Assembly: GCF_000813845.1 (NCBI RefSeq)
Contig: NZ_JWTB01000024.1
Coordinates: forward strand, 124,001 to 188,000
From: Pseudarthrobacter phenanthrenivorans
GTDB lineage: Bacteria; Actinomycetota; Actinomycetes; Actinomycetales; Micrococcaceae
Direction: 5' to 3'
Length of the DNA stretch: 64,000 nt
Part shown: positions 36,659-47,367 of the stretch, piece after piece
How positions within the stretch are numbered: position 1 is the stretch's first letter
Layout: every line of letters starts with the position of its first letter
The notes under the pieces: model-generated
Told to the model about the DNA's origin: nothing
What the model saw: the letters and a program-made list of their open reading frames with translations, nothing else
The model's database searches: none
Made by a program: the position numbers and the translations under genes

Positions 36659-37771
36659 CTACGCCCGGCTTTCAGCGCCGTTGCGGGACAGGTACGGCCA
36701 TGCGGTCACCAGGCCCATGACCAACGTGGCGAAGAGGTCGACGGCGAGGACGATCTGCCACGGGAAGATGGCGAATGCCAGCCCGCCGAAGGAGAGCACC
36801 GCGGTCCAGAGGTACATCAGGATGACGGCTGTCCGGTGGGAGTAGCCGATGTCCAGGAGTTTGTGGTGCAGGTGGCCCCTGTCCGCCGACCAGGGCGAAC
36901 GGCCGCGGGCGGTCCTGCGGACCACCGCCAGTCCCAGGTCCAGCAGCGGAAGGAAGAGCACCGCAAATGGAAGCAGGATGGGGATTACGGTGGAGATGCC
37001 GTTGACGCGGTCGTAGAGGCCCGAGCTGATCTGTCCTGTGGACACCACGCCGGCCGAGGCCATGAGGAGCCCGATGAGCATGGCGCCGGAATCCCCCATG
37101 AAGATTTTTGACGGGAAGAAATTGTGCGGCAGGAAGCCAAGGCAGCCGCCCACCAGGACGGCCGTGATGAGGGTTGCGAGGTCGGAATAGTCGAGCAGGA
37201 CGGCATTCCGGTGCACCCAGTAGGCCGTGAAGAAGAAGGCCGTGCCGCCGATGATGGCCACCCCTGCAGCGAGGCCGTCCAGACCGTCGATGAAGTTGAA
37301 GGCGTTCATGGTGGTGACGATCAGCCCTGCCGTCAGCACGACCCGGAGCATTCCGTCCTGGAGATAGATGGGTTCCGGCACCCAGGGGACGATCGTCATC
37401 TGGACGCCCCACAGGGCCACGGTCAGCCCGGCGGCGCTCTGGCCGATCAGCTTGACCCACCAGCGGATGTCCAGGAGGTCGTCCGCCACGCCCACCAGGA
37501 CGATGACGGCGGCGCCGGCGAGGACGCCCCACGGCGAGAAGTTGTTGCGGTAGATGTCCTTGACGAAGAACGACTGGCTGGCAACGACCAGGGCCACCAG
37601 GACACCGAGGAAAATGGCCACGCCGCCGAGCCTTGAAACCGGGGTGGAGTGCATGTCCCGGCTGCGGATGGGCAGATGCAGCTCCAGCCGGGTTCCCACG
37701 ACGCGGGCACCCCAGGTGGCGGCGTACGACACGATGGCAGCCGTCAGCCCCATGAGCAGGTACATGATCAT
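36659..37771 (-). CDS. wecA: MraY/WecA family undecaprenyl-phosphate sugar-1-phosphate transferase
   Basis: A 370-residue polytopic enzyme that starts a lipid-linked glycan by moving a GlcNAc- or related sugar-1-phosphate onto the polyprenyl carrier. It has about 11 membrane helices, the DDLLDIRW loop (Asp-Asp, Mg site), NAFNFIDGLDGLAAG (the NxxNxxDGxDGL signature) and HLHHKLLDIGYSHR near the C terminus. The gene sits before the atp operon, as the wecA homologue rfe does in mycobacteria. The first ATG is at 37771; an internal ATG two codons on is equally possible. No ribosome site is clear. Its sugar could be GlcNAc. Confidence 0.92.
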   Translation of the reverse strand: MIMYLLMGLTAAIVSYAATWGARVVGTRLELHLPIRSRDMHSTPVSRLGGVAIFLGVLVALVVASQSFFVKDIYRNNFSPWGVLAGAAVIVLVGVADDLLDIRWWVKLIGQSAAGLTVALWGVQMTIVPWVPEPIYLQDGMLRVVLTAGLIVTTMNAFNFIDGLDGLAAGVAIIGGTAFFFTAYWVHRNAVLLDYSDLATLITAVLVGGCLGFLPHNFFPSKIFMGDSGAMLIGLLMASAGVVSTGQISSGLYDRVNGISTVIPILLPFAVLFLPLLDLGLAVVRRTARGRSPWSADRGHLHHKLLDIGYSHRTAVILMYLWTAVLSFGGLAFAIFPWQIVLAVDLFATLVMGLVTAWPYLSRNGAESRA

Positions 37772-38046
37772 GGGGCGGGGGCCATTTCGGGAGTGGTGCG
37801 CTGGAAGCGGTTCAGCTGCCCCGGCAGCCGGTCCTTGGTCGGTGGGCTCATTGGCCGGGAATCTGTTCGTCGATAAATGAAACTTCTCCGTCGCCGAGCG
37901 CGCAGCAGGCAGTGTTCGGTGCCTTACAGGGCTGTATTACAGTGGACTCTAGTCAAAGATACTAGTGCCACGGGCACCATGGCTCCGCGCCACACGGGCG
38001 CACTCCACGCGGGGGACCCCCTGGCGGCCATGCTGAAAGGACCCCC
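37772..38046. promoter_or_regulatory. 275-base divergent spacer between wecA and the GT2 gene
   Basis: There is no gene longer than the short reading frame noted at 37979. AAAGGA before the GT2 start is its ribosome site. A GATACT hexamer at 37958-37963 could serve as a -10 for the plus strand, and GTGCC-ACG-GGCAC (37965-37977) is a small hairpin. TTGACT occurs on the minus strand, but no -10 fits it for wecA. Confidence 0.3.
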
Positions 38047-38050
38047 ATGA
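37979..38050 (+). CDS. Possible 23-residue leader reading frame overlapping the GT2 start
   Basis: ATG to TGA encodes 23 residues ending KGPP, and its TGA overlaps the GT2 ATG (ATGA). It could couple translation of the next gene. It has no ribosome site of its own and no recognised motif, and could be chance in GC-rich DNA. Confidence 0.25.
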   Translation: MAPRHTGALHAGDPLAAMLKGPP

Positions 38051-38943
38051 CCCCCCGCATTGCGGTTGCCGCGGTGACCTTCGACCGGCCCAAGGAACTC
38101 TCCGTCCTGCTTGAGGCGATCAACGCCCAAACCCTGCAGGTTGACACTGTCTGCCTCGTGGACAGCGGCACGACGCCGGCCCGGGCCGTGGCCGAAAAGC
38201 ATCCGAACGTTGACTACGTCCGTTCGGAGGCAAACCTCGGCGGCGCCGGCGGTTTCGCCCTGGCAGCCCTGAAGGCGGTGGCCAGCGGCGCGAAGTGGAT
38301 CTGGATGATGGACGACGACGCCGAGCCGGTGGATCCCGAATGCCTCGCCACGCTGCTGCGCGAGGCAGAGGCACGCGACCTGGAAGCGGTCGTTCCGCTG
38401 GTGACCGCGCCGGGCGATCCGGACAGGCTGTCCTTCTTCTTCCGCCTTGACGGCAAAGTCACCCATGACCGGGCGGAAGTGGAGAAGCGGGGCTTCCTGC
38501 CCGACGACGGCCATTTCTTCAACGGCGCGCTGATCCGTTCGGACGTGTTCTTCAAGGTGGGGCTGCCGGACATGCGCCTGTTCATCCGGGGCGATGAGGT
38601 TGACTTCACCATCAGGCTCCGGAAGGCCGGGATCCGGTTTGGGACGGTGACCACCACGGCCATCACGCATCCGCACGCCTTCTCCGAAACCCAGCATGTC
38701 TACGGGGCGCGCTGGCACGTCATCGTTCCGGATTCGGCCTTTAAGCGCCACTACTATTACCGGAACCGCGGCTACCTGATCCGCCGGTATTTCCGGGTGC
38801 GGTCGTTCGTGGCCGACGCCGGCGGCTACCTGGGCTACTTCGCGCAACGGCGCGACCTCCCGGGTTTCCTGGCCTGGGCCCGTTCCTTTGGTGCCGGACT
38901 GCGGGGCAGGGGCTTCGGGCCACTGGAGGACCAGAAGTTCTAG
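38047..38943 (+). CDS. Family 2 glycosyltransferase (GlfT1/rhamnosyltransferase-like)
   Basis: A 298-residue GT-A enzyme. The N-terminal Rossmann part has VTFDRPKELSVLLEAI, the donor-binding DDDAEP (the DxD metal site) follows WIWMMD, and the catalytic region includes IRGDEVDFTIRLRKAG (D-E-D base). The short C terminus has Tyr/Arg-rich HYYYRNRGYLIRRYF, possibly membrane-associated. It probably adds a sugar to a polyprenyl-linked or wall polymer. It is divergent from wecA, which suggests it works in the same pathway. AAAGGA lies five bases before the ATG. Confidence 0.85.
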   Translation: MTPRIAVAAVTFDRPKELSVLLEAINAQTLQVDTVCLVDSGTTPARAVAEKHPNVDYVRSEANLGGAGGFALAALKAVASGAKWIWMMDDDAEPVDPECLATLLREAEARDLEAVVPLVTAPGDPDRLSFFFRLDGKVTHDRAEVEKRGFLPDDGHFFNGALIRSDVFFKVGLPDMRLFIRGDEVDFTIRLRKAGIRFGTVTTTAITHPHAFSETQHVYGARWHVIVPDSAFKRHYYYRNRGYLIRRYFRVRSFVADAGGYLGYFAQRRDLPGFLAWARSFGAGLRGRGFGPLEDQKF

Positions 38944-38961
38944 CGGCGTCTCCGGGCAGCA

Positions 38962-38989
38962 GCCGGGCGGGGCACCTGAACCGCCCGGC
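38962..38989. terminator. Hairpin between convergent GT2 and wecG-like genes
   Basis: A perfect 9-bp stem GCCGGGCGG (38962-38970) with CCGCCCGGC (38981-38989) and a 10-base loop sits 18 bases after the GT2 stop. There is no strong T tract. Confidence 0.45.
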
Positions 38990-38998
38990 GGCCGCCGT

Positions 38999-39760
38999 TC
39001 AGGATTTTGTCTTCAGCCGCCGTGCGGCCAGGAGCCAAAGCAGGACCCAGGGCTCGCCCAGGACCCGGTATGCGACGCGGCGCGGATGCAGGACCAGGCG
39101 CCAGGCCCACTCCAGGCCCATCCTGCCCAGCCACCGGGGGGCCAGCTTCTGGACGCCCGCCAACTGCTCGATGGCGCCGCCCACGGCGCAGTACACGGCA
39201 GGCGGCATCTCAGCCAGCCGCCGCTGCAGCACTTCCTCCTGGAGCGGCATGCCCAGGCCAAGCAGGACAAGCTGCGGCTGTTCACGGTGCAGCCAGGCAA
39301 CGGCTGCCTCCTCCAGCTCAGGACCCCATCCTTCACCGGGAAAGCCTGAGACGCGGGCGCCCGGAACGATGTCCTTCAGCCTGCTGACTGCCCCGGCGTT
39401 CGCTTCCGCACCGGCACCGATCACGGCAATCCGGTCAAGGCCGCGCACCTGGTCCAGCGCCGGCAGCCAGTCCGTTGAACCCAGCCGGTAATCCATGACG
39501 GGGCCTTCGGCGTTGCCGGTCCTCCCCCACAGCCACAGCACGGGTGCCCCGTCCAGGAGCACGACGTCGCTGTCCTCATAGAGGCGCCGGAATCCGTCGT
39601 CGGACAACGCCAGCGTCACGCTGTGCAGGTTGTGGCCCAGGACGGTACGGGTAGCGCCATCCGCCACGAAGCTGCTCAGTTCCGCCACCAGTTCGGGAAC
39701 CCGCAGCGGGGTGGCATGGACGTCCAGGACGGGAATCTGCTGGCGCTCCAGCGCCATCAA
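38999..39760 (-). CDS. WecG/TagA/CpsF family glycosyltransferase
   Basis: A 253-residue enzyme of the GT26 family, which adds the second sugar to a lipid-linked GlcNAc or similar. It has the characteristic segments LDGAPVLWLWGR (donor-site region), RVSGFPGEGW, LVLLGLGMPLQEEV and YCAVGGAIEQLAG, with a C-terminal AWRLVLHPRRVAYRVL. Its ATG overlaps the sua5-like stop by four bases (ATGA), so the cell-envelope gene is tethered to the translation-factor run. With wecA and GT2 nearby, the three suggest a short lipid-linked glycan. Confidence 0.88.
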   Translation of the reverse strand: MMALERQQIPVLDVHATPLRVPELVAELSSFVADGATRTVLGHNLHSVTLALSDDGFRRLYEDSDVVLLDGAPVLWLWGRTGNAEGPVMDYRLGSTDWLPALDQVRGLDRIAVIGAGAEANAGAVSRLKDIVPGARVSGFPGEGWGPELEEAAVAWLHREQPQLVLLGLGMPLQEEVLQRRLAEMPPAVYCAVGGAIEQLAGVQKLAPRWLGRMGLEWAWRLVLHPRRVAYRVLGEPWVLLWLLAARRLKTKS

Positions 39761-40581
39761 GGCTGCTGGTTCCCGGCAGGCCCGGCCGGTTCTGCCTCGA
39801 TACCCGTCACGGCGGACGAGCCTGACGAAGCTGCCCGTCCGGCGTCGTCCGTTGCATCCTCCGCGGCACCATTCCCGGCAGCGGCTGGCCCGGTAACCGG
39901 TTCCTCGCCGGCCATCGGGATTTCGCCCAGGCCCAGGACGTCCGGGACGTGTGCCCGCAGCTCGTCCAGGCTTACGGCACCGTTGCGCACGACGCGCAGC
40001 CGCGGGCCGGTGGCATCCACGATGGTTGAGGGGACCCCGGCTTCACCCGCCAGGGGGCGCGGGCCGCCTTCCAGGTAGACCTCCACGGATTCCGCCAGCT
40101 GGTCCCGTGCAGCGGCGGCGGTCTGGGCCGGCGCCTGGCCGGTGCGGTTGGCGGAGGAAACAGCAAGCGGGCCCGTGAGGGTGAGCAGTTCCAGGGCGAC
40201 GTCGTCGGCGGGCATCCGCAGCGCCACGGTGCCCTTGGTCTCGCCCAGGTCCCAGTCCAGGGACGGCTGGGCGTGCAGGATGAGGGTGAGGCCGCCGGGC
40301 CAGAAAGCTTCCGCCAGTTTGCGGGCATCTGCTGAAACATCGGTGGCCAGGCCGTCCAGGGCATTGATCCGGGGAATCAGGACCGGCGGGGGCATGGTGC
40401 GGCTGCGCCCCTTCGATACCAGGAGCATGGTCACGGCTTGGGGCGAAAACGCGTCCGCGCCGATGCCGTACACCGTATCCGTGGGGAGCACGACGCACTT
40501 CTTTTCGCTGATGGCGCGCTGCGCGTGCTCCAGGCCCCGCGCCCGTTCGTCGTCAATGGTGCAGTCATAAGTTGTGGTCAC
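39757..40581 (-). CDS. tsaC: L-threonylcarbamoyladenylate synthase (Sua5/TsaC)
   Basis: Makes threonylcarbamoyl-AMP from threonine, bicarbonate and ATP for the t6A modification of ANN-decoding tRNAs. The YrdC-fold core is about residues 16-215, with VLPTDTVYGIGADA (the KRPxxxPxxxx/nucleotide-site region), PPPVLIPRINAL and LAVSSANRTGQ. A disordered Ala/Gly/Glu-rich C-terminal tail of 45-50 residues replaces the Sua5 domain. It overlaps prmC by four bases (ATGA). Order rho-prfA-prmC-sua5 matches mycobacteria. Confidence 0.93.
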   Translation of the reverse strand: MTTTYDCTIDDERARGLEHAQRAISEKKCVVLPTDTVYGIGADAFSPQAVTMLLVSKGRSRTMPPPVLIPRINALDGLATDVSADARKLAEAFWPGGLTLILHAQPSLDWDLGETKGTVALRMPADDVALELLTLTGPLAVSSANRTGQAPAQTAAAARDQLAESVEVYLEGGPRPLAGEAGVPSTIVDATGPRLRVVRNGAVSLDELRAHVPDVLGLGEIPMAGEEPVTGPAAAGNGAAEDATDDAGRAASSGSSAVTGIEAEPAGPAGNQQP

Positions 40582-41477
40582 TGGCTCATTCTTTCATTCC
40601 TCGGGACCTGGTCAGCGAGTACGGCGCTGGTGGCGCGCTCTTTGCCGTTGAGGTCCAGGTGCGTTGTGATGGCGGTCCAACGTCCCGTCCTGGCCAGCAT
40701 GGCGGCGATCCAGCCTGCCTGGACTTCCGCGTGTTCCATGACGAAGTAGCCGCCGGGCCGCAGCAGCCGGGCGGCAGTGGCGGCTGCCGCCGTCGGAAGT
40801 TCCATGCCGTCCGCTCCCCCGCCGTACAACGCCTCCGGCGGGTCGTGCAGCGCCACTTCGGGTTCGTTGGGGATGGCCTCGGACGGGATGTACGGCGGGT
40901 TGGACACCACGACGTCGACTGTCCCGTTGAGTTCCGGGAAGGCGTGGCGCAGGTCCCCCAGGACGAGGTCGACGCCGAGGGGGGCAAGGTTTTTCGCCGC
41001 CCAGGCGTGCGCGAACGGGCTGAATTCAACGGCGTGGACCTCCGCGCCGGGAACTTCGGAGGCCAGGGATCCTGCGATGGCCCCTGATCCGGTGCCCAGG
41101 TCCACCATCCGCGGGGCGGACATGCCCCGGACGTGGTCGATGGCGAGCTGGACCACGGATTCGGTCTCCGGGCGCGGGATGAACACCCCGGGCCCCACGG
41201 CCAGTTCGAGGTACCGGAAATGCGCCACCCCGGTGATGTGCTGCAGTGGTATGCGGCGCGCACGCTCGGCGACAAGCCCGGCGTAACCCTCAGGCGCCGG
41301 AGTGTCGCCCAGCATCAGCGAGCGGAGCCGCCCCAGGCCGACGTTCAGGAGGTGGTCGGCGAGGAGTTCGGCATCGGCCCGGGGGCTGGGGACGCCCGCC
41401 TCAGCCAGGAGCGCAGCGGCCTCCCGGACCGCTGCGGCCAGGGACTGGGCGTGCGCCTCAGGGGTGGGCTCGGTCAT
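40578..41477 (-). CDS. prmC: Release factor glutamine methyltransferase
   Basis: Methylates the Gln of the GGQ motif in RF1/RF2. The 299-residue protein has an N-terminal helical domain, the SAM-binding VDLGTGSGAIAGSLA (about 125-139) and the substrate-binding NPPY (193-196) in VSNPPYIPSE. It is directly downstream of prfA (13 bases), so the enzyme and its substrate are made together. Its stop overlaps the next gene (ATGA). Length is normal. Confidence 0.96.
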   Translation of the reverse strand: MTEPTPEAHAQSLAAAVREAAALLAEAGVPSPRADAELLADHLLNVGLGRLRSLMLGDTPAPEGYAGLVAERARRIPLQHITGVAHFRYLELAVGPGVFIPRPETESVVQLAIDHVRGMSAPRMVDLGTGSGAIAGSLASEVPGAEVHAVEFSPFAHAWAAKNLAPLGVDLVLGDLRHAFPELNGTVDVVVSNPPYIPSEAIPNEPEVALHDPPEALYGGGADGMELPTAAAATAARLLRPGGYFVMEHAEVQAGWIAAMLARTGRWTAITTHLDLNGKERATSAVLADQVPRNERMSQ

Positions 41478-41490
41478 CGGACGCGTCCGG

Positions 41491-42564
41491 TCAGTCGCCG
41501 ATGGCGTCCAGCCGCGCCTGCTCGTCCATTTCGATGGCCGACTGGATTACCGGTTCCAGGTCGCCGTTCATGACCTGGTCAAGGTTGTAGGCCTTGTAGC
41601 CGGTGCGGTGGTCGGCGATGCGGTTTTCCGGGTAGTTGTAGGTGCGGATGCGCTCCGAGCGGTCCATGGTGCGGATCTGGGACTTGCGCTGGGCCGAGTT
41701 CTCGGCGTCGATCTGCTCCTGCTGGTGCGCCAGGATGCGGGCCCGCAGGACGCGCATGCCGGCCTCGCGGTTCTGCAGCTGCGACTTTTCGTTCTGCATG
41801 GCCACCACGATGCCGGTGGGAAGGTGCGTGATACGCACGGCGGAGTCGGTGGTGTTCACGGACTGGCCGCCGGGGCCCGAGGACCGGTAGACATCGATCT
41901 TGAGGTCGTTGGGGCTGATTTCGAGTTCTTCGGGCTCATCCACCTCGGGGAGGACCAGCACGCCGGCGGCAGAGGTGTGGATGCGGCCCTGGGATTCGGT
42001 CACGGGAACCCGCTGCACGCGGTGCACGCCGCCTTCGAACTTGAGCCGCGCGTAAACGCCCTCGGCGGGGTCGTTGGAGTTGCCCTTGACGGCCACCTGG
42101 ACGTCCTTGTAACCGCCGAGGTCGGATTCGGTGGCGGAAATGATTTCAGTCTTCCAGCCGCGGGACTCCGCGTACCGGGTGTACATGCGCAGCAGGTCGC
42201 CGGCGAACAGGGCTGCTTCGTCGCCGCCTTCGCCGCCCTTGACCTCGAGGATCACGTTGCGGGCGTCGTCGGGATCGCGCGGAATCAGCAGGCGCCGCAG
42301 CTTGGCGGCAGCAACCTCCAGCGAAGCCTCGAGTTCAGGGACCTCTGCGGCGAACTCGGGATCCTCGGCAGCCATTTCCCTGGCAGCGGCAAGGTCATCC
42401 CGGAGGCCTTCCCACTTGTGGTAGGCCTCGACAATCCCATTGAGCTGAGCCGACCGCCGCCCCAGCTTCCGGGCAAGCCGCTGGTCAGCATAAACAGCAG
42501 GATCCCCCAGCTGCGCCTGGATGGCATCATGCTCATCAAGCAGGCCCTGTACGGACTCAAACAT
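41491..42564 (-). CDS. prfA: Peptide chain release factor 1
   Basis: Terminates translation at UAA and UAG. The 357-residue protein has the stop-codon-reading tripeptide Pro-Val-Thr at 187-189 (PAT in E. coli) and the GGQ motif at 232-234 in [15 protein letters not shown]-terminal helical and C-terminal domains are of normal size. AGAGG precedes the ATG by seven bases. The promoter hexamer TAGACT (42590-42595) overlaps a 14-base palindrome. Confidence 0.97.
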   Translation of the reverse strand: MFESVQGLLDEHDAIQAQLGDPAVYADQRLARKLGRRSAQLNGIVEAYHKWEGLRDDLAAAREMAAEDPEFAAEVPELEASLEVAAAKLRRLLIPRDPDDARNVILEVKGGEGGDEAALFAGDLLRMYTRYAESRGWKTEIISATESDLGGYKDVQVAVKGNSNDPAEGVYARLKFEGGVHRVQRVPVTESQGRIHTSAAGVLVLPEVDEPEELEISPNDLKIDVYRSSGPGGQSVNTTDSAVRITHLPTGIVVAMQNEKSQLQNREAGMRVLRARILAHQQEQIDAENSAQRKSQIRTMDRSERIRTYNYPENRIADHRTGYKAYNLDQVMNGDLEPVIQSAIEMDEQARLDAIGD

Positions 42565-42579
42565 CTATAAACCTCTTTC

Positions 42580-42595
42580 GACTTGTACAAGTCTA
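42580..42595 (-). promoter_or_regulatory. Palindrome GACTTGTACAAGTC overlapping the prfA -10
   Basis: A perfect 14-base palindrome spans 42580-42593. It abuts and partly overlaps TAGACT, the likely -10 of the prfA-prmC-sua5-wecG operon. This is the architecture of a repressor operator. The factor is unknown. No clear -35 lies at normal spacing. Confidence 0.5.
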
Positions 42596-42669
42596 GTAAC
42601 AAACGAAAACGGGACAGCGGCTGGTGACTTAACGACGAAGCCGCACGGCCGGTGACCCTGCTGAGGAGG

Positions 42670-42780
42670 CGTTCGGTTTTGCCGCCCCGGGAGTGGCATC
42701 GGGCCTGCCGGAGCTGGGCGGCGAACGATCGAAGATCGTGAAGCCGCCCAGCGAAGGGGCGGGGGCGGCAAAACCGAACG
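42670..42780. repeat. Nested three-tier palindrome between rho and prfA
   Basis: A perfect 19-bp inverted repeat (42670-42688 with 42762-42780) encloses a 9-bp one (42714-42722 with 42743-42751), which encloses ACGATC-GAA-GATCGT (42725-42739). The whole fills 111 of the 284 bases between the genes. There is no T tract, so it is unlike a canonical terminator; rpmE, found at this position in mycobacteria, is absent. It may stabilise the rho mRNA end or be a dispersed palindromic unit. Confidence 0.85.
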
Positions 42781-42848
42781 ACGAAGGCGGGGGCGGAAAA
42801 CCCGCGCGGCGAACCACGCGAGGCAACCGCACCCCGCCCCTAACTCAG

Positions 42849-44990
<2,142 letters not shown>

Positions 44991-45283
44991 GAAGGATCCT
45001 TCCCCCTCGACGGCGTCCAGACTGGGAGCTGGACGCGATGATTTGATCTGGGCTGCAGTTCAGATCTGCAGCCGGGATTTCGGCCTTGCCGGTTGGATTT
45101 CGGCCAGCAGGGCCGGATACTGATTCACCTTGCGCTGCGCCCGTGGCGCAACGCCGGACTGACGGTTCAGGGGCAGTTGGATGCTGCAGATTCCTGCGAC
45201 AGACCAAGCAGGCGGCACCGGAATACATTCACAGTCGTAGATCAAATAGCAACTGAATGCAGGAGCAGATCAGATAGGCGGAA
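44991..45283 (-). promoter_or_regulatory. Structured leader of rho
   Basis: These 293 bases between the thrB end and the rho start hold no clear gene. Two perfect 8-bp hairpins lie near the gene: GCGTCCAG/CTGGACGC (45013-45020 with 45029-45036) and GGCTGCAG/CTGCAGCC (45051-45058 with 45066-45073). C-rich stretches upstream could be Rho-binding. Autoregulation of rho by its own leader is known in E. coli, so feedback control is a reasonable guess. Confidence 0.45.
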
Positions 45284-46258
45284 TTACCGCCGGTGCAAGT
45301 CCACCTTAGCACCTTCAACGTCCACTGCGAGCTTCAGTACGCGCCAACCGATGTCCGGCGTGTTCTCCGCGGTGAAGGCCTCGATGAAGGCCACGGCATC
45401 CGCGGCCTGCGCCTCCCCGTCCGCCAGCACCAGGACGGTGGGCCCGGCGCCGGAAACGACAGCCGGGTAGCCAGCCTTGCGCAGCGCGCCGATCAGCGCT
45501 GCACTGGGCCGCATGGCCTCCGCACGGTAGCTCTGGTGCAGGTAGTCCTCGGTGCCGGGCAGCAGGAACTCCGGTTTTTGCGTCAATGCGTGGATCAGCA
45601 GGGCGGCACGGCCTGAATTCATCGCCGCTGCGTGGTGCCCCACCGAGGCGGGGAGCAGGGCGCGTGCGGCTTCGGTAGCGAGTTCGAAGTCGGGTACCGC
45701 CACGATGGGGATGACGGAACCGGCCACGTCGGCCCTGGTGCTGCTGTACTGCTCACTGTCCTGCCATGACAGCGCCAGTCCGCCGAAAATCGCCGGTGCC
45801 ACGTTGTCGGGATGGCCTTCCAGTTCGCTGGTGAGCTGGAGGATCCAGTCCTTGCCGCGCTGGTCCTCCGCGGGGACCATGGCGTTGGCGGCCGATACCG
45901 CAGCCACCACCGCCGACGCTGAGGAGCCCAGCCCGCGGCCATGGGGATTCACGTTCCGGGCGGTGACCTTCAGGCCGCCGTGGCGGAAGCCGAGCCGCTC
46001 GAAGGCGGCGTCCATGGCGCGGACCACCAGGTGGCTCGCATCCCGGGGAAGCGAGTCTGCCCCTTCACCGCTGAGCTCGAACACGAGTTCATCGGTGTCC
46101 AGGCTTTCCACGGTCAGCGTGTCATGCAGCGCCAGCGCCAGGCCCAGGCTGTCGTAGCCGGGGCCCAGGTTGGCGCTGGTGGCGGGGACGCGGACGGTGA
46201 CCCGCTGCCCCGGCTCAATCAGGTGCAGTCCGACGGCGGCCTGCGAGGTGGTGTCCAA
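45284..46258 (-). CDS. thrB: Homoserine kinase
   Basis: Phosphorylates homoserine for threonine synthesis. The 324-residue GHMP kinase has the N-terminal VRVPATSANLGPGYDSLG signature, the phosphate loop PHGRGLGSSAS (106-116) and a C-terminal AVVSGAGPTVLVLA motif. It is the last gene of lysA-hom-thrC-thrB, starting two bases after the thrC stop. Length is normal. Confidence 0.96.
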   Translation of the reverse strand: MDTTSQAAVGLHLIEPGQRVTVRVPATSANLGPGYDSLGLALALHDTLTVESLDTDELVFELSGEGADSLPRDASHLVVRAMDAAFERLGFRHGGLKVTARNVNPHGRGLGSSASAVVAAVSAANAMVPAEDQRGKDWILQLTSELEGHPDNVAPAIFGGLALSWQDSEQYSSTRADVAGSVIPIVAVPDFELATEAARALLPASVGHHAAAMNSGRAALLIHALTQKPEFLLPGTEDYLHQSYRAEAMRPSAALIGALRKAGYPAVVSGAGPTVLVLADGEAQAADAVAFIEAFTAENTPDIGWRVLKLAVDVEGAKVDLHRR

Positions 46259-46260
46259 GG

Positions 46261-47367
46261 CTATTTTTCTTCCAGTCCCAGTTCAGCGGCGACGGTGACC
46301 ACATCGTTGGGGACCTTGACCGGCTGGACGTCGCTGCCGTCCTCGGTGCGCAGCGCCCACTGGGGGTCCTTGAGTCCATGCCCGGTGACGGTGATGACGA
46401 TGGTCTTTCCGGTGGGCACCTCACCCGCGGCGTGCTTCTTGAGCAGGCCCGCCACGCCGGCGGCGGAACCGGGCTCGACGAAGACGCCTTCCCTGGACGA
46501 CAGCCAGCGGTGGGCGTTCAGGATTTCCTCGTCGGTGACGGCATCGATGAGGCCGCCGGACTCGTCACGGGCACCAACGGCACCGTCCCAGGAGGCAGGG
46601 TTGCCGATCCGGATCGCCGTGGCAATGGTGTCGGGCTCCGTGATCGGGTGGCCGGCGACGAACGGTGCAGCACCGGCGGCCTGGAAGCCCCACATGGCGG
46701 GTGTTTTGGTGGACACGGCGGGCAGCGTTCCTGCGGTGTCGGACTCAAACGGAGCGGAGTACTCCTTGTAGCCCTTCCAGTAGGCGGTGATGTTGCCGGC
46801 GTTGCCAACCGGCAGGACGTGGATGTCCGGGGCGTCGCCCAGGGCATCGACCACTTCGAACGCGCCGGTCTTCTGGCCCTGGATGCGCGCCGGGTTGACG
46901 GAGTTCACCAGGAACACCGGGTAGGACTCCCCCAGCTTGCGGGCGATGTCCAGGCAGTTGTCGAAGTTGCCGTCCACCTGCAGCAGCGTGGCCCCGTGGG
47001 CGATGGCCTGGCTGAGCTTGCCCATGGAGATCTTGCCTTCGGGGACCAGGACGGCGCACTTCAGGCCGGCGGCGGTGGCGTAGGCGGCGGCCGACGCGGA
47101 GGTGTTGCCGGTGGAGGCGCACACCACGGCCTTGGCGCCAGAGGCGACGGCTGCGGTCATGGCCATGGTCATCCCGCGGTCCTTGAAGGATCCGGTGGGG
47201 TTCATGCCCTCGACCTTGAGGTAGACCTCGGAGCCGGTGAGTTCGGAGAGCTTCTGCGCGTGCACCAGCGGGGTGCCGCCCTCGCCCAGGGTGATGACCC
47301 TGGTGGACTCCGTCACGGGCAGACGGTCAGCGTATTCGCGGATGACACCGCGCCATTGGTGAGCCAC
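46261..47367 (-). CDS. thrC: Threonine synthase
   Basis: PLP enzyme making threonine from O-phosphohomoserine, 368 residues. The PLP lysine is Lys62 in [25 protein letters not shown] and the phosphate-binding [13 protein letters not shown] follow. It is the short, bacterial type II-like form without the N-terminal extension. The GTG start immediately follows the hom TAA (TAAGTG), so translation is coupled. The order hom-thrC-thrB matches mycobacteria. Confidence 0.96.
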   Translation of the reverse strand: MAHQWRGVIREYADRLPVTESTRVITLGEGGTPLVHAQKLSELTGSEVYLKVEGMNPTGSFKDRGMTMAMTAAVASGAKAVVCASTGNTSASAAAYATAAGLKCAVLVPEGKISMGKLSQAIAHGATLLQVDGNFDNCLDIARKLGESYPVFLVNSVNPARIQGQKTGAFEVVDALGDAPDIHVLPVGNAGNITAYWKGYKEYSAPFESDTAGTLPAVSTKTPAMWGFQAAGAAPFVAGHPITEPDTIATAIRIGNPASWDGAVGARDESGGLIDAVTDEEILNAHRWLSSREGVFVEPGSAAGVAGLLKKHAAGEVPTGKTIVITVTGHGLKDPQWALRTEDGSDVQPVKVPNDVVTVAAELGLEEK

